Assembly: GCA_964507195.1 (NCBI GenBank)
Contig: CAZDPA010000086.1
Location: forward strand, 1 to 16,764
Length of the DNA stretch: 16,764 nucleotides
Direction: 5' to 3'
From: Solimonas sp964507195
Lineage (GTDB): Bacteria; Pseudomonadota; Gammaproteobacteria; Nevskiales; Nevskiaceae
Shown: positions 7,064-16,030 of the stretch, in pieces
How the letters are laid out: each line of letters starts with the position of its first letter
How positions within the stretch are numbered: the stretch's first letter is position 1
Translations under genes and position numbers: made by a program
The notes under the pieces: model-generated
Told to the model about the DNA's origin: nothing
Databases searched by the model: none
Seen by the model: only the letters and a program-made list of their open reading frames with translations

Positions 7064-8056
7064 ATGACAGCTCGCCGGCGCAATCACTACGACGTGACCA
7101 ACAAGGTGCGGATTTCCAGTCCACGTGACGTCAGCGCGGCGGTCTGCGACCTGTTGGACAGGCTGTATCCGGACACCGACCTCGCACCGGTCAGGCAGGC
7201 CTTCGACGTCTTCGGTCGACTCTACGCCGGCAACCTGCCCGGCTATCACGCCTGCGACACCTGGTATCACGATGCCCAGCACAGTCTCGACTGCACGCTG
7301 GCGATGACCCGCCTGTTCGACGGCTATGAACGCAGCGTCGCCGACAACGAACGCCTCGGCGCACGCCGTGCAGTGCTCGGCATCATCATCGCGTTGTTCC
7401 ATGACGCCGGTTACATCCGTCGCCATGACGACCGTGCCGGCAACGGCGCCGAGTTCACGCTCAGCCACGTGCGTCGCAGCGGCGACTTTCTCGCGGAATT
7501 CCTGCCCACGGTCGGCTTCCAGGCCGAAGCCAATCTGGCGCGTCGCGTCGTCCATTTCACTGGCTATGAAATCGCGCTCGATCAGATCCGCGTCGCCAAT
7601 CGCAAGGATCGCCTGCTCGGTTTCATGCTCGGCAGCGCCGACGTCATGGCACAGACAGCCGACCGTTGCTACCTCGAGAAATGCCGCGACTTCCTGTTCC
7701 GCGAATTCTCGCTGTGCGGTATCGCCGGCAGCCATGAAGGCGCGATTTACAGCTCAGCCGAGAACCTGCTGAACGGCACGCTGGGCTTCAACCAGAAGCT
7801 CTGGGCCGAGCGTCTCGACGGTTATTTCCAGGGCATCCACCGCTATCTCGATGCGCATTTCGGCGGCCCGAATCCATACGTCGAATCGATCAACGCCAAT
7901 CTGAAACTGGTCGGCACCCTGGCTCGACGCAGACAACTCAGCGGATTGCGGCGTCGCCCTGTTGCCATCAGCGGTCCGCAGCTGCGCGAGATCCTCGGAC
8001 GCCGGCGCCGCAAGTCCGTTGCTCCACGCGGGGAGATGCTGAGTAGCGCGGCTTGA
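7064..8056 (+). CDS. HD-superfamily phosphohydrolase with PDE-like signature
   Basis: A 330-aa soluble protein. Metal-binding motifs in order: WYHDAQHSLDC with His69 and His73, the HD pair His113-Asp114 in ALFHDAGY, and His135 in EFTLSH. YHxxxH followed by HD is the signature of the HD superfamily and particularly resembles the YHNxxHAxD element of class I cyclic-nucleotide phosphodiesterases. The likely activity is metal-dependent hydrolysis of a phosphoester, possibly a cyclic nucleotide; the substrate is not determined, and no HD-GYP motif for c-di-GMP is seen. The last 50 residues are rich in Arg (such as LGRRRRKS) and probably disordered. The ATG at 7064 directly follows an in-frame GTG; the weak AAAGAG site upstream could serve either. 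A longer open frame reaching back to 6257 only overlaps xthA and is not coding. It converges with the giant minus-strand gene. Confidence 0.82.
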   Translation: MTARRRNHYDVTNKVRISSPRDVSAAVCDLLDRLYPDTDLAPVRQAFDVFGRLYAGNLPGYHACDTWYHDAQHSLDCTLAMTRLFDGYERSVADNERLGARRAVLGIIIALFHDAGYIRRHDDRAGNGAEFTLSHVRRSGDFLAEFLPTVGFQAEANLARRVVHFTGYEIALDQIRVANRKDRLLGFMLGSADVMAQTADRCYLEKCRDFLFREFSLCGIAGSHEGAIYSSAENLLNGTLGFNQKLWAERLDGYFQGIHRYLDAHFGGPNPYVESINANLKLVGTLARRRQLSGLRRRPVAISGPQLREILGRRRRKSVAPRGEMLSSAA

Positions 8057-8094
8057 GCCTGGCTCGTCGGCCCATCTGAGTTCTGTTCTGGTGT

Positions 8095-8131
8095 CCCGAC
8101 CCACGGTTGGTCGGGCCGCGCTGGCGCGCGG
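8095..8131. terminator. Tandem hairpins between convergent genes
   Basis: CCCGACC (8095-8101) pairs with GGTCGGG (8109-8115), and directly after it CCGCGC (8116-8121) pairs with GCGCGG (8126-8131). They lie 38 bp beyond the stop of the HD gene, between two convergent genes. There is no T-run, so they may act as a bidirectional or Rho-assisted stop. Confidence 0.45.
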
Positions 8132-8193
8132 CACTTGAGACACGCACCGCGGCCCAAGCCCTCATCGTCTTATTGTCTGATTGGTGGACAGAA

Positions 8194-8244
8194 TCATCGT
8201 TATTAAACGACACATAAAGATTTATTAATCAATCTTTAGTCACA
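8194..8244 (+). repeat. 51-bp AT-rich element, copy A
   Basis: It begins TCATCGTT, continues with TAAACGA (TCGTT and AACGA form an inverted pair) and ends TTTAGTCACA. It aligns without gaps to the element at 16182-16232 with 39 of 51 identities by eye, and shares its ends with 16352-16402. Inside it, AAAGATT and AATCTTT form a 7-bp inverted repeat around 8 bp. It lies just past the 3' end of the giant gene, between convergent genes, so it is not in an ordinary promoter position. Confidence 0.6.
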
Positions 8245-8277
8245 TTCCAGTCAGGCACACCGCCAACACCGCTCACA

Positions 8278-9405
8278 TCATCTGAACGCATACGTCACGC
8301 CCACCGCGGGTGCAACGATCCAGCCATTGAGATCAAGCGCCCGCACATCCGCGTGGACTTGCCAGTCACGCGCAATCATGTAGCCGGTACCCAATCCGAT
8401 CAGCACGCTCGTACCCGGACCTTCGGCCCTCAGCATCTGGTCTCCCAGGTTGATTTCGATGTCGCGGTCCAGCGACAAAAATACGCCGAGGTTCGCGGCC
8501 AGGCGCCAGGCACCAACGCCGGTTTGTCCGCGCACCGAGAGCGCAAGGCCGTCGCCGGCGATGGGATACTCATCCTTCGCGGCCTCGGCCAATGCTTCTG
8601 CCTCCGCCGGGTCAGCGCTGTAGCGGGTTTCGAATTCACCAAGATCGAGGTAACCGAGCTGCACACCCCAGGTCGGCGTGAATTCGTAGCGCACGAACAG
8701 TTCAATCGCCAGGTCCTGTCCGTCGTAATCGCTGACCTCGACATCAACCCCGGCCTTCGAGAAGCGTCGCTGCACGTCGGAGCGATCGAGCTCGCTGATG
8801 GCGCTGCCGGCCGCGACGCCCAGCTGCCATCGCGGCGAGAACCCGGTGGAGCGGCTGTCGCGCTTGACGGTCTGCGCCACAACCGGCGCCGGCAGCGGAT
8901 CCGGCTCATCCGCGGCAGGCGCGGCAGGCGGATTCGCATCTACCACATCGGTCTGCACCGGCTCCGCGTCGCTGAATTTCGGCGTTGCGGTATCTGGTGC
9001 GGCGACAGGCGCCGGATCGATCTCGCGCAGATAGCTCGTCGCGACGTAGCCCGCGACCTCAGCCTCATGATGGATGAGGGCGTAGTCGCCGTCGCGCTCG
9101 CGGACGACGACGCTCGTGTCCGGAAGCAAACGTCCGACCAGCGCATGCTCGATGCCCTTGCCGTCGCGCACGTTGACGACCGTGGTCGTCACCGCGCAGT
9201 CGAGCTGCGCTTCGTCTGCACAGGGCCGCAGATACTGCGAAGGCAGATAGCCATCAAGCACCGTCGTGCCGGTCACGCGGGTGTACTGCGGGCCGCGTTC
9301 CAGGATTCTGACGCGCTGTCCCGCCTCCAGCACCGTAACGACCTGCACGTCGGTGTCGGGTGCTTCGCGCAGGTTGACGCGGGCCGTGGCCTCCGCTTCG
9401 GATTC
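8278..9405 (-). other. C-terminal module: two SH3b domains plus OmpA-like barrel
   Basis: This is the part of the giant frame after the internal signal peptide, residues 2117-2491. The first SH3b domain begins at ARVNLREAPDTDVQVVTVL and ends near GYLPSQYLRP. The second begins at VVNVRDGKGIEHALVGRLL and ends near GYVATSYLREI. An acidic, Pro-rich linker follows, and then an eight-strand-type outer-membrane barrel from about FSPRWQLGVAAGSAIS to the C-terminal YAFR. On its own this would be a normal 375-aa mature periplasmic and outer-membrane protein: the SH3b domains suggest peptidoglycan binding and the barrel an anchor. Confidence 0.75.
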
Positions 9406-12400
9406 TGCGTGGCTTGGCACCGGCAGCAGCACGCCGCCGAGCAGGACCATCAGCATGAGGCGCCCGCGGCGGATGATCAGCAGCATCAGTCCTGCGATTA
9501 CGCTGAGCAGATCGAAGCTGCCGCCGAATCGGCCTTCACCGGAGTTGATGCTGCCCGCCGTCGGCCCTGCCGTTGGCGTCGCGCTCGGACTGGCTGTCGG
9601 CGCGGCGGTCGGACTGACACCCGGTGTCGGCGTCACGCCTGGCGTCGGACTTGTCGTCGGAATCGGCGTCGGCGTAACACCTGTGGGAGGCGTCGGGGTT
9701 GCGGTCGGGCTTGCCGTCGGCTGTGGGGTCGACGTCGGTGTTGGCGATGGCGATGGCGTTGAGCTTGCTGTCGGCGTTGGCGTCGCTGTCGCTGTTGCGG
9801 TCGGCACCGCTGTTGCCGTCGGCGGTGCCGCATCGTCGTTGCTGATTGTGCTGTTCGCAGTGTCGGTACCGATGTTGACGTTCACTGCGTTGCCCAACAT
9901 CACCGAGAATGTCTCGTTGCCCTCCACCACCGAATCGCCGCAGACCGTGATCGGCACGAGCTGCGTCGTCTCACCGACGGCGAAGTTCACAGCGGCGCCA
10001 GCGACGGTGATGTAGTCGATCCCCGCAGCGCAGTTCGCACCGCCGCTCGCAGTACCGTTCATGGTCGACAGGGTCAGCGTCTCGTTGCCGTTGGCGGCGG
10101 CGTCCAGCGTCACGGTCGCGTTGACCATGGTCATGCCGGCATTGCCCTCGGCCACAGAACCAACCGCCACCGACGCGACGCGGGTGGTCACGTCATCATC
10201 CGTGATCGTCACCGTCACCTGCTGCGTGCCGGACTCGACGCCGTTGGTCACGCTGGCGATGTCGATGATCACCGTCTCGTCGGCTTCGTCGACGGCATCC
10301 TGCACAGCCGTCAGCATGACGCTGGCGGTCGTGCCGCCCGCCGCGATGAAGATGCTTGCCGGCAGTGTGTAGTCGCCGCCTGCAGCCGTACCGCTCGCGG
10401 ACAGATTCACCGTCACATCCTGAGCAGACGCCTGCGCCAGCGTCGCGATGATCATCGACGTGCCCGCGGCTTCGGCGATGCTCGCCGGCACCGCACTCAG
10501 GCTCACGTCCGGGCCGTCATCGTCCGTGATGGTCACCGTCACCTGCTGCACACCGTCCTCGGTGGCGTTGACGACCGTGGAGATGTCGATGATCACCGTC
10601 TCGTCAGCTTCATCCGTCGCATCCTGCACCGCAGTCAGCGTGACGCCGGCGCTGCTGCTGCCGGCCGGAATCAGAATGCTCACCGGCAGCGTGTAATCGG
10701 TGCCGTCAGAGGTACCGGTCACGGCCAGGTTCACTGTCACGTCCTGAGCTGAGACCTGCGACAGGGTTGCGGTGATCGTCGACGTCCCCGCCGCCTCGGC
10801 AATGCCGGTCGGCACCGCACTCAAGGTCACCGCCGGACCGTCGTCGTCGTCGGTGATCGTCACCGTCACCTGCTGCACGCCATCCTCGGTGGCGTTGTCG
10901 ACGCTGGAGATGTCGATGACGACCGGTTCATTGGCTTCGTCGATCGCGTCCGGCACCGCCGTCAGCGTGATGCTGGCCGTCGTGCTGTTGGCCGGGATGA
11001 CGATGCTCGCCGGCAGCGTGTAGTCCGTGCCGGATGTCGCAGCACCGCTCACCGCCAGGTTGACCGTCACGATCTGCGCCGAGGCCTGCGCCAGCGTCGC
11101 CGTGATCGTCGAGGTACCCGCCGCTTCGGCGATGCTCGTCGGCACCGCGCTCAGCGCAACCGTCGGCGGATCGTCGTCGTCGGTGATCGTCACTGTCACC
11201 TGCTGCGCGCCGTCCTCGCTGCCATTGGTGACGCCGGAGATGTCGATGACGACCGTCTCGTTGGTTTCATCCGTCGTGTCCTGCACCGCCGTCAGTGTGA
11301 CGCTGGCGCTCGTGCTGCTGGCCGGGATCACAATGCTCAGCGGCAGCGTGTAGTCGCCGCCGGCGGCCGTGCCGCTCGCCGCCAGGTTGACCGTCACCTG
11401 CTGCGCGGAAGCTTGCGCCAGCGTTGCAGTGATGGTTGAAGTGCCTGCGGCTTCGGCGATGCTTGTCGGCACCGCGCTCAGCGTGACCGTCGGCGGATCG
11501 TCGTCATCGGTGATCGTCACCGTCACCTGTTGCACACCGTCTTCGCCGCCATTGGTCACGCCGTCGATGTCGATGACCACGGTCTCGTCGGCCTCGTCGG
11601 TCGCATCCTGGGTTGCCGTGAGCGTGACGCTGCCGGTCAGTGTGTTCGCCGGGATGACGATGTTGAGCGCCAGCGTGTAGTCGGCACCGGTGGCCGTGCC
11701 GCTCGCGGCCAGGGTCACCGTCACGATCTGCGTCGAGGTCTGCGCCAGCGTTGCCGTGATGGTCGAGACGCCCGCCGCCTCGTCGATGCTGGTCGGCACG
11801 GCGCTCAAGGTGACCGCCGGGCCGTCGTCGTCATCGGTGATCGTCACCGCCACCTGCTGCGTGCCGGATTCAGTCGCGTTGGTGACACTGGAGATGTCGA
11901 TGATCACCGTCTCGTCGGCTTCATCGTTCGCATCCTGGGTTGCGGTCAGCGTGGTGCTGTTCGTCGTATCGCCGGCTGGAATCACGATGCTGGGCGCCAG
12001 CGTGTAGTCACCGCCGGTGGCCGTGCCGCTCAGCGTCAGGTTCACCGTCACATCCTGACCGGAGGCCTGCGACAGCGTCGCCGTGATGGTCGAGGTGCCC
12101 GCCGCTTCGGCAATGCTGGTCGGCACCGCGCTCAGCGTGACCGTCGGCGGATCGTCGTCGTCGGTGATCGTCACCGTCACCTGCTGCGATGCAGACTCGG
12201 TGGCATTGATCACGGTGTCGATGTCGACGATCACCGTTTCGTCGGCTTCATCAATGGCGTCCTGGGTCGCCGTCAGCGTGGCAGTGCCCGTCGTGTCGTT
12301 GGGCGGAATGACGATGCTCAGCGGCAGCGTGTAGTCGCCGCCGGTCGCCGTACCGCTCACCGCCAGATTGACCGTCACCTGCTGCGCGGAAGCCTGCGCC

Positions 12401-15400
12401 AGCGTCGCCGTGATCGTCGAAGTGCCCGCGGCCTCATCGATGCTTGTCGGCACTGCGCTGAGGGTGACTGTCGGCCCATCGTCGTCGTCCGTGATCGTCA
12501 CCGTCGCCTGCTGTACGCCGTCCTCGGTGGCGTTGTCGACCGTGGAAATGTTGATGACGACCGATTCGTTGGCTTCATCCGTCGTGTCCTGCACCGCAGT
12601 CAGCGTCACACTGGCGCTCGTGTCGTTGGCCGGGATGACGATGCTCGTCGCCAGCGTGTAGTCCGTGGTGGACGTCGCAGATCCGCCCAGCGCCAGGTTC
12701 ACCGTCACATCCACCGCCGAGGCCTGCGACAGCGTGGCAGTGACCGTCGAGGTGCCCGCCGCTTCAGCGATACTCACCGGCACCGCGCTGAGAGTAACCA
12801 GGGCAAGATCATCGTTGGTGATCGTCGCGCTGCCCGTCGCATCCGCGATCGAAACATTCTGGGCGTCGGCCAGCGTCACCGTGATCGTCTCGTCGACCTC
12901 GATCAGTTCGTCGCCGCAGACCGTGACCGGCACCGTCGCGGTCGTATCGCCGGCGGCGAAGGTCACGGCGGCATCCGTCAGCGTCAGGTAGTCGGTCCCC
13001 ACCACATTGCAATCCGTGCCGCCGGTGGCGGTGCCGCCGGTCGTCGACAACGTCAGGGTCTCGTTGCCGATCGCGGCTGCGCCCAGGGTCACGGTCACAT
13101 CGACCGTCGTCGTGCCGGCGTTGCCTTCGGTCACGCTGGCGCCGCTGACGGTGGCGCTGCGCTGGGTCTCGAACACCCGCGTGTTGAAGTCGAAGCCGAT
13201 GAGCGGAATCTCGATGCCGGTCGGCGGCGAGCCGACATACTGCAGCGGCAGACCCCAGTTGCCGAGGTCGGAGACGACCGTCAGCAGCTCGCAGGTATCG
13301 TCAGCCTTGTCGTGCTGGAAATAGATCTTGGAAACCGCGTCCTGCATGTCGCCGATCGTGCCGACGGCACCGAACGCCGACTTGAAGTCGAAGTTGTTGC
13401 CGGTCGCGAGCGGCAGTTCCGACAGCTCCTTCTGTGTGCCAGTGCCATCGTCGACGGTCGGCAGGGCGGCATCCAGCAGCTCAATGAGCAGTTCGGAGTT
13501 CGTCTTGCCGCCAACGCCGGGGAGGACCGTCGTGTCGTCGATACCGGCCAGGATCAGCAGATCCTTGAGGCCGCTGCCGATGTCGTCGAACGCGGCCGAG
13601 CCGAAATGGAATCCGTGGCTGGTGTCCTGCGTGATCGGTTGACCGCAGCTCAGCGCGCCGATCAGCAGCATCTTGCGCTGGTTGGCCGGGCCCGCTTCGT
13701 CGACATCCGGATCGATGACCGTGCCGGGATCGATGACCGTCGGAACCGTGATCGCATTGCCGACCGTGACTTCGGTATCCACCGGCGCCGCCACCTCGAC
13801 CGGATTGTCCGGGGTCAGGTCCGGGAAGTCGTTGACGCGCAGTACGCGGATCTCGATTTCCCAGGTCACGCTGGTGTCCGCCGTGCAGGTTTTCGGCGCG
13901 TTCGGAGCGAGCGTCGCCGTGATCTTCTCCGGGTTGCTGCCGTTGTAGATATAGGGGGTGCCGTTACCGTCGATGTCGGGATCTGGCGCGTACTCCAGAT
14001 CCTTGAGTGCGTCGTTGATCTGCTGCAGGTTGCCGTTGATCGCCAGCAGCAGCTGGCCACGATGTTGCGCGTCGTTGTAATCGACCGCCGAGTAGTTATC
14101 GAGGATGGCGCCGCTGGGCAGCTTGTTCGTCCCCCCGGTCACCGCGCCTGCGTAAAGCTTGCCGCCCTGGCTGGTGCCGATCTGCAGCCTCGCACAGCCG
14201 CCGACTCCGACGTCCGTGTTGCAGGCCGCGGTATCGCCGGCATCGCTGATTTCGATCCTGCGCTCGTTGTCCGAGACCAGACCGGAAAAGACGTCGACAT
14301 TGATGCCTTCGTCGAACTCGAGCGTGCCGATCGGGAACACCCCGGCGGCGAGGCCGGTGATGATCGTGCTCAGCGCGGTCCCGCCCGGCAATTTGCCGAG
14401 CGCGTCGGCGAGCTCGCTCGACGGCAATCCGGCCGGTGCCATATAGAGCCGCTCGGGGGTATAGGTGACGCAGTCCAGCGTAGCCTTGGCGGCTCCCATC
14501 CCGCCGCCCTCTGCCAGCACCGGCTCACCGTCTTCCGGCATGCCATCCGGCCCCGGGCCGGAGACGCCGCCACCCGACCCCGCTGTCGACCCCACGCCGC
14601 CGTTGTCGCCGCTCGCTGCGACGATCTCGCCGGGTCGCGCCGGACGGAAGCGACGCGCGAAGATCGCCTGTTCATCGGCACTGCGTGCGCCGTCCCAGAC
14701 GACGACGGAATTTCCTGCTGCATCGATCGCCATGCGCGGCGCATGGACGCGCAGCATGCCGCCGCTGATCCTCAAGCCCTCTCCCGAACCGGCGCCGGCT
14801 GCGCTGTAGCGGCGGACGAAGACGCCATCAAAGGCGACGAGGAAATCGTCGCCGTCAGCCCAGGTGACAAAGAAGTTGCCGGCCGTGTCCGTAGCCACGC
14901 CGGGAAAGCGCGGCTCAGCACCCGTGTTGGGCACGAACTGGAAGGTATCGCCCGTGCGGTTGCCGTAGGCGTCGTAGCGCTGGCCGACGATGTCGTAACC
15001 GGCGCCCTCCGCCAGCGCGGTTTCCCAGACCACGATGTGCCCACCCAGCGCATCAACGCCGACGCTGGGGTTGAGCGCGCGTCCGCCGACATCCGCGTCA
15101 ACCCGGAACTCCGCGCCCAGCGGGGCGCCGCCTGCGTAGTAGCGCTGCGCAAAAACACCTGCGCCGTCCTGAGCCTCGCTGGTCCAGGCAACGACGAAGT
15201 TGCCGTCGGCGCCCATGTCGACGCTGGGGCTGAGCTGAGTGCCGGCGGTGTTGGTACTGACTGCGAATGCGGCGCCGCGCGCCGCGCCGTCGGCAGCGAA
15301 GCGCTGGGCAACGATGTCATGGTCATCATGACCGCTGCTGCTCGTGGTCCAGGCGACAACAAAATTGCCGTCCTTGTCCATCGCCACGCTGGGTCGTTTC

Positions 15401-15753
15401 TGCGCATCCACACCGTGGACGGCGTCGGTCAGCAGGCGAAACTCGTCCCCCCTGCGCGCGCCACTGGCGTCAAAGCGCTGACCGAAAATCCCCGGCCCGG
15501 CGGCGTCCGTGGCCGACCAGACCACGAGGAAGCGGCCCAGGGAATCCATCGCGACGCCGGAATTCGATGCCCCGGCTTTCACCAGAAACTGCGGCCCGAG
15601 CGGAACGGCCGGAGCGGAGATCATCGCCGGGGTCGCGGCTTCCCCCCGTCTTGAACCCCCGGAATCGCGGCAGGCCGTGCCGACCAGAACCACTGCCAGT
15701 GCAACGGTCAGCGGAAGAATGCCGTACCTGCGGACCAGAGGCTCAGTGTTCAT
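8278..15753 (-). CDS. Giant Calx-beta surface protein fused in frame to an SH3/OmpA-like barrel protein
   Basis: One uninterrupted frame of 2,491 aa. AAGGAAG (15761-15767) is its ribosome-binding site. Residues 1-28 resemble a lipoprotein signal (VGTAC, Cys28; Gly at -3 is non-canonical). Residues about 50-393 hold six repeats of roughly 55 aa with cores like PSVAMDKDGNFVVAW and AQRF, beta-propeller-like. A Gly-rich linker (395-435) follows, then two cadherin-like segments (RVNDFPDL and LEYAPDPDIDG type motifs) to about 865. Residues 866-1974 are ten Calx-beta domains, with ITDDDD-type Asp clusters that in this family bind Ca2+. Residues 1977-2067 are a Thr/Pro/Ser stalk. Residues 2077-2098 look like a C-terminal sorting tail, but the frame continues with a second signal peptide ending SHA (2114-2116), two SH3b domains (about 2123-2245), a Pro-rich linker and an OmpA-like barrel (about 2300-2491). 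Likely role: surface adhesion with an outer-membrane anchor or partner. Whether it stays one polypeptide is uncertain. Confidence 0.85.
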   Translation of the reverse strand: MNTEPLVRRYGILPLTVALAVVLVGTACRDSGGSRRGEAATPAMISAPAVPLGPQFLVKAGASNSGVAMDSLGRFLVVWSATDAAGPGIFGQRFDASGARRGDEFRLLTDAVHGVDAQKRPSVAMDKDGNFVVAWTTSSSGHDDHDIVAQRFAADGAARGAAFAVSTNTAGTQLSPSVDMGADGNFVVAWTSEAQDGAGVFAQRYYAGGAPLGAEFRVDADVGGRALNPSVGVDALGGHIVVWETALAEGAGYDIVGQRYDAYGNRTGDTFQFVPNTGAEPRFPGVATDTAGNFFVTWADGDDFLVAFDGVFVRRYSAAGAGSGEGLRISGGMLRVHAPRMAIDAAGNSVVVWDGARSADEQAIFARRFRPARPGEIVAASGDNGGVGSTAGSGGGVSGPGPDGMPEDGEPVLAEGGGMGAAKATLDCVTYTPERLYMAPAGLPSSELADALGKLPGGTALSTIITGLAAGVFPIGTLEFDEGINVDVFSGLVSDNERRIEISDAGDTAACNTDVGVGGCARLQIGTSQGGKLYAGAVTGGTNKLPSGAILDNYSAVDYNDAQHRGQLLLAINGNLQQINDALKDLEYAPDPDIDGNGTPYIYNGSNPEKITATLAPNAPKTCTADTSVTWEIEIRVLRVNDFPDLTPDNPVEVAAPVDTEVTVGNAITVPTVIDPGTVIDPDVDEAGPANQRKMLLIGALSCGQPITQDTSHGFHFGSAAFDDIGSGLKDLLILAGIDDTTVLPGVGGKTNSELLIELLDAALPTVDDGTGTQKELSELPLATGNNFDFKSAFGAVGTIGDMQDAVSKIYFQHDKADDTCELLTVVSDLGNWGLPLQYVGSPPTGIEIPLIGFDFNTRVFETQRSATVSGASVTEGNAGTTTVDVTVTLGAAAIGNETLTLSTTGGTATGGTDCNVVGTDYLTLTDAAVTFAAGDTTATVPVTVCGDELIEVDETITVTLADAQNVSIADATGSATITNDDLALVTLSAVPVSIAEAAGTSTVTATLSQASAVDVTVNLALGGSATSTTDYTLATSIVIPANDTSASVTLTAVQDTTDEANESVVINISTVDNATEDGVQQATVTITDDDDGPTVTLSAVPTSIDEAAGTSTITATLAQASAQQVTVNLAVSGTATGGDYTLPLSIVIPPNDTTGTATLTATQDAIDEADETVIVDIDTVINATESASQQVTVTITDDDDPPTVTLSAVPTSIAEAAGTSTITATLSQASGQDVTVNLTLSGTATGGDYTLAPSIVIPAGDTTNSTTLTATQDANDEADETVIIDISSVTNATESGTQQVAVTITDDDDGPAVTLSAVPTSIDEAAGVSTITATLAQTSTQIVTVTLAASGTATGADYTLALNIVIPANTLTGSVTLTATQDATDEADETVVIDIDGVTNGGEDGVQQVTVTITDDDDPPTVTLSAVPTSIAEAAGTSTITATLAQASAQQVTVNLAASGTAAGGDYTLPLSIVIPASSTSASVTLTAVQDTTDETNETVVIDISGVTNGSEDGAQQVTVTITDDDDPPTVALSAVPTSIAEAAGTSTITATLAQASAQIVTVNLAVSGAATSGTDYTLPASIVIPANSTTASITLTAVPDAIDEANEPVVIDISSVDNATEDGVQQVTVTITDDDDGPAVTLSAVPTGIAEAAGTSTITATLSQVSAQDVTVNLAVTGTSDGTDYTLPVSILIPAGSSSAGVTLTAVQDATDEADETVIIDISTVVNATEDGVQQVTVTITDDDGPDVSLSAVPASIAEAAGTSMIIATLAQASAQDVTVNLSASGTAAGGDYTLPASIFIAAGGTTASVMLTAVQDAVDEADETVIIDIASVTNGVESGTQQVTVTITDDDVTTRVASVAVGSVAEGNAGMTMVNATVTLDAAANGNETLTLSTMNGTASGGANCAAGIDYITVAGAAVNFAVGETTQLVPITVCGDSVVEGNETFSVMLGNAVNVNIGTDTANSTISNDDAAPPTATAVPTATATATPTPTASSTPSPSPTPTSTPQPTASPTATPTPPTGVTPTPIPTTSPTPGVTPTPGVSPTAAPTASPSATPTAGPTAGSINSGEGRFGGSFDLLSVIAGLMLLIIRRGRLMLMVLLGGVLLPVPSHAESEAEATARVNLREAPDTDVQVVTVLEAGQRVRILERGPQYTRVTGTTVLDGYLPSQYLRPCADEAQLDCAVTTTVVNVRDGKGIEHALVGRLLPDTSVVVRERDGDYALIHHEAEVAGYVATSYLREIDPAPVAAPDTATPKFSDAEPVQTDVVDANPPAAPAADEPDPLPAPVVAQTVKRDSRSTGFSPRWQLGVAAGSAISELDRSDVQRRFSKAGVDVEVSDYDGQDLAIELFVRYEFTPTWGVQLGYLDLGEFETRYSADPAEAEALAEAAKDEYPIAGDGLALSVRGQTGVGAWRLAANLGVFLSLDRDIEINLGDQMLRAEGPGTSVLIGLGTGYMIARDWQVHADVRALDLNGWIVAPAVGVTYAFR
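9403..9525 (-). other. Internal CTERM-like sorting tail followed by a second signal peptide
   Basis: Residues 2077-2098 read GGS, a hydrophobic stretch LLSVIAGLMLLII, then RRGR: the layout of GlyGly-CTERM-type tails, which normally end a protein. Instead the frame goes on with a hydrophobic stretch LMLMVLLGGVLLPV and a signal-peptidase site SHA before ESEAEA. An in-frame ATG (9484-9486, Met2090) is preceded by AGGA three bases upstream, so a separate start is conceivable. No stop codon is present in between. Confidence 0.7.
9553..9825 (-). repeat. Thr/Pro/Ser-rich low-complexity stalk
   Basis: Residues 1977-2067 consist almost only of Thr, Pro, Ala, Ser, Gly and Val in short units such as PTATAT, SPTPTSTP and GVTPTP. 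Such stalks commonly separate a sorting tail from extracellular domains. The short DNA repeats also create artificial Val/Gly-rich frames on the plus strand. Confidence 0.85.
10192..12807 (-). repeat. Eight tandem Calx-beta repeats (about 327 bp each)
   Basis: Residues 983-1854 are eight consecutive units averaging 109 aa (2,616 bp in total). Each begins close to VTLSAVPTSIAEAAGTSTI, passes through DYTLP.SIVIP and DEADETVVIDI, and ends QQVTVTITDDDD. The units contain no cysteine. They are alike at DNA level too, for example in the segment coding for VTVTITDDDD, so unit gain or loss by recombination, or collapse in assembly, is plausible. Confidence 0.92.
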
Positions 15754-16010
15754 TTGATTGCTTCCTTGCAGTCCCCATGCAGCTGCACGGCGCTCCTGAC
15801 CTGTCCAGCGCGGACTCCGCCGATCAGAAATGCCATCCCTTGCTGAGCCACCGGCTTCCGGCCGCTGCCCCGGGAACCACAGTGCGCAAGCCGCCGAGCT
15901 TCTGCAATCGCTGGAAATGCCAACTAGTGTGCAAACTGGGCTCGATCAAAATGGCGGAGAATTGGGGAGGGCTAAGCTGGCGGAGCGTTGCTGATCGCCG
16001 AGTGAGTGCC

Positions 16011-16030
16011 GGTGTCGCTTTTGCGACACC
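16011..16030. repeat. Perfect 8-bp stem hairpin with TTTT loop
   Basis: GGTGTCGC (16011-16018) and GCGACACC (16023-16030) pair perfectly around TTTT. It abuts the first REP-like element and may be part of the same repeat unit. Confidence 0.6.

Noticed and set aside
8353..9762. 469-aa open frame on the plus strand
   Set aside because: Antisense to the SH3/barrel module and stalk of the giant gene; ends in Arg/Trp/Cys low complexity.
10192..12807. CRISPR-like or satellite repeat
   Set aside because: The 327-bp period is a multiple of three and the units code for Calx-beta domains.
11530..15654. 1,374-aa open frame on the plus strand
   Set aside because: It is wholly antisense to the giant gene. 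Its product is repetitive and rich in Arg, His and Asp because it mirrors the tandem Calx-beta DNA; no family motif, no ribosome-binding site.
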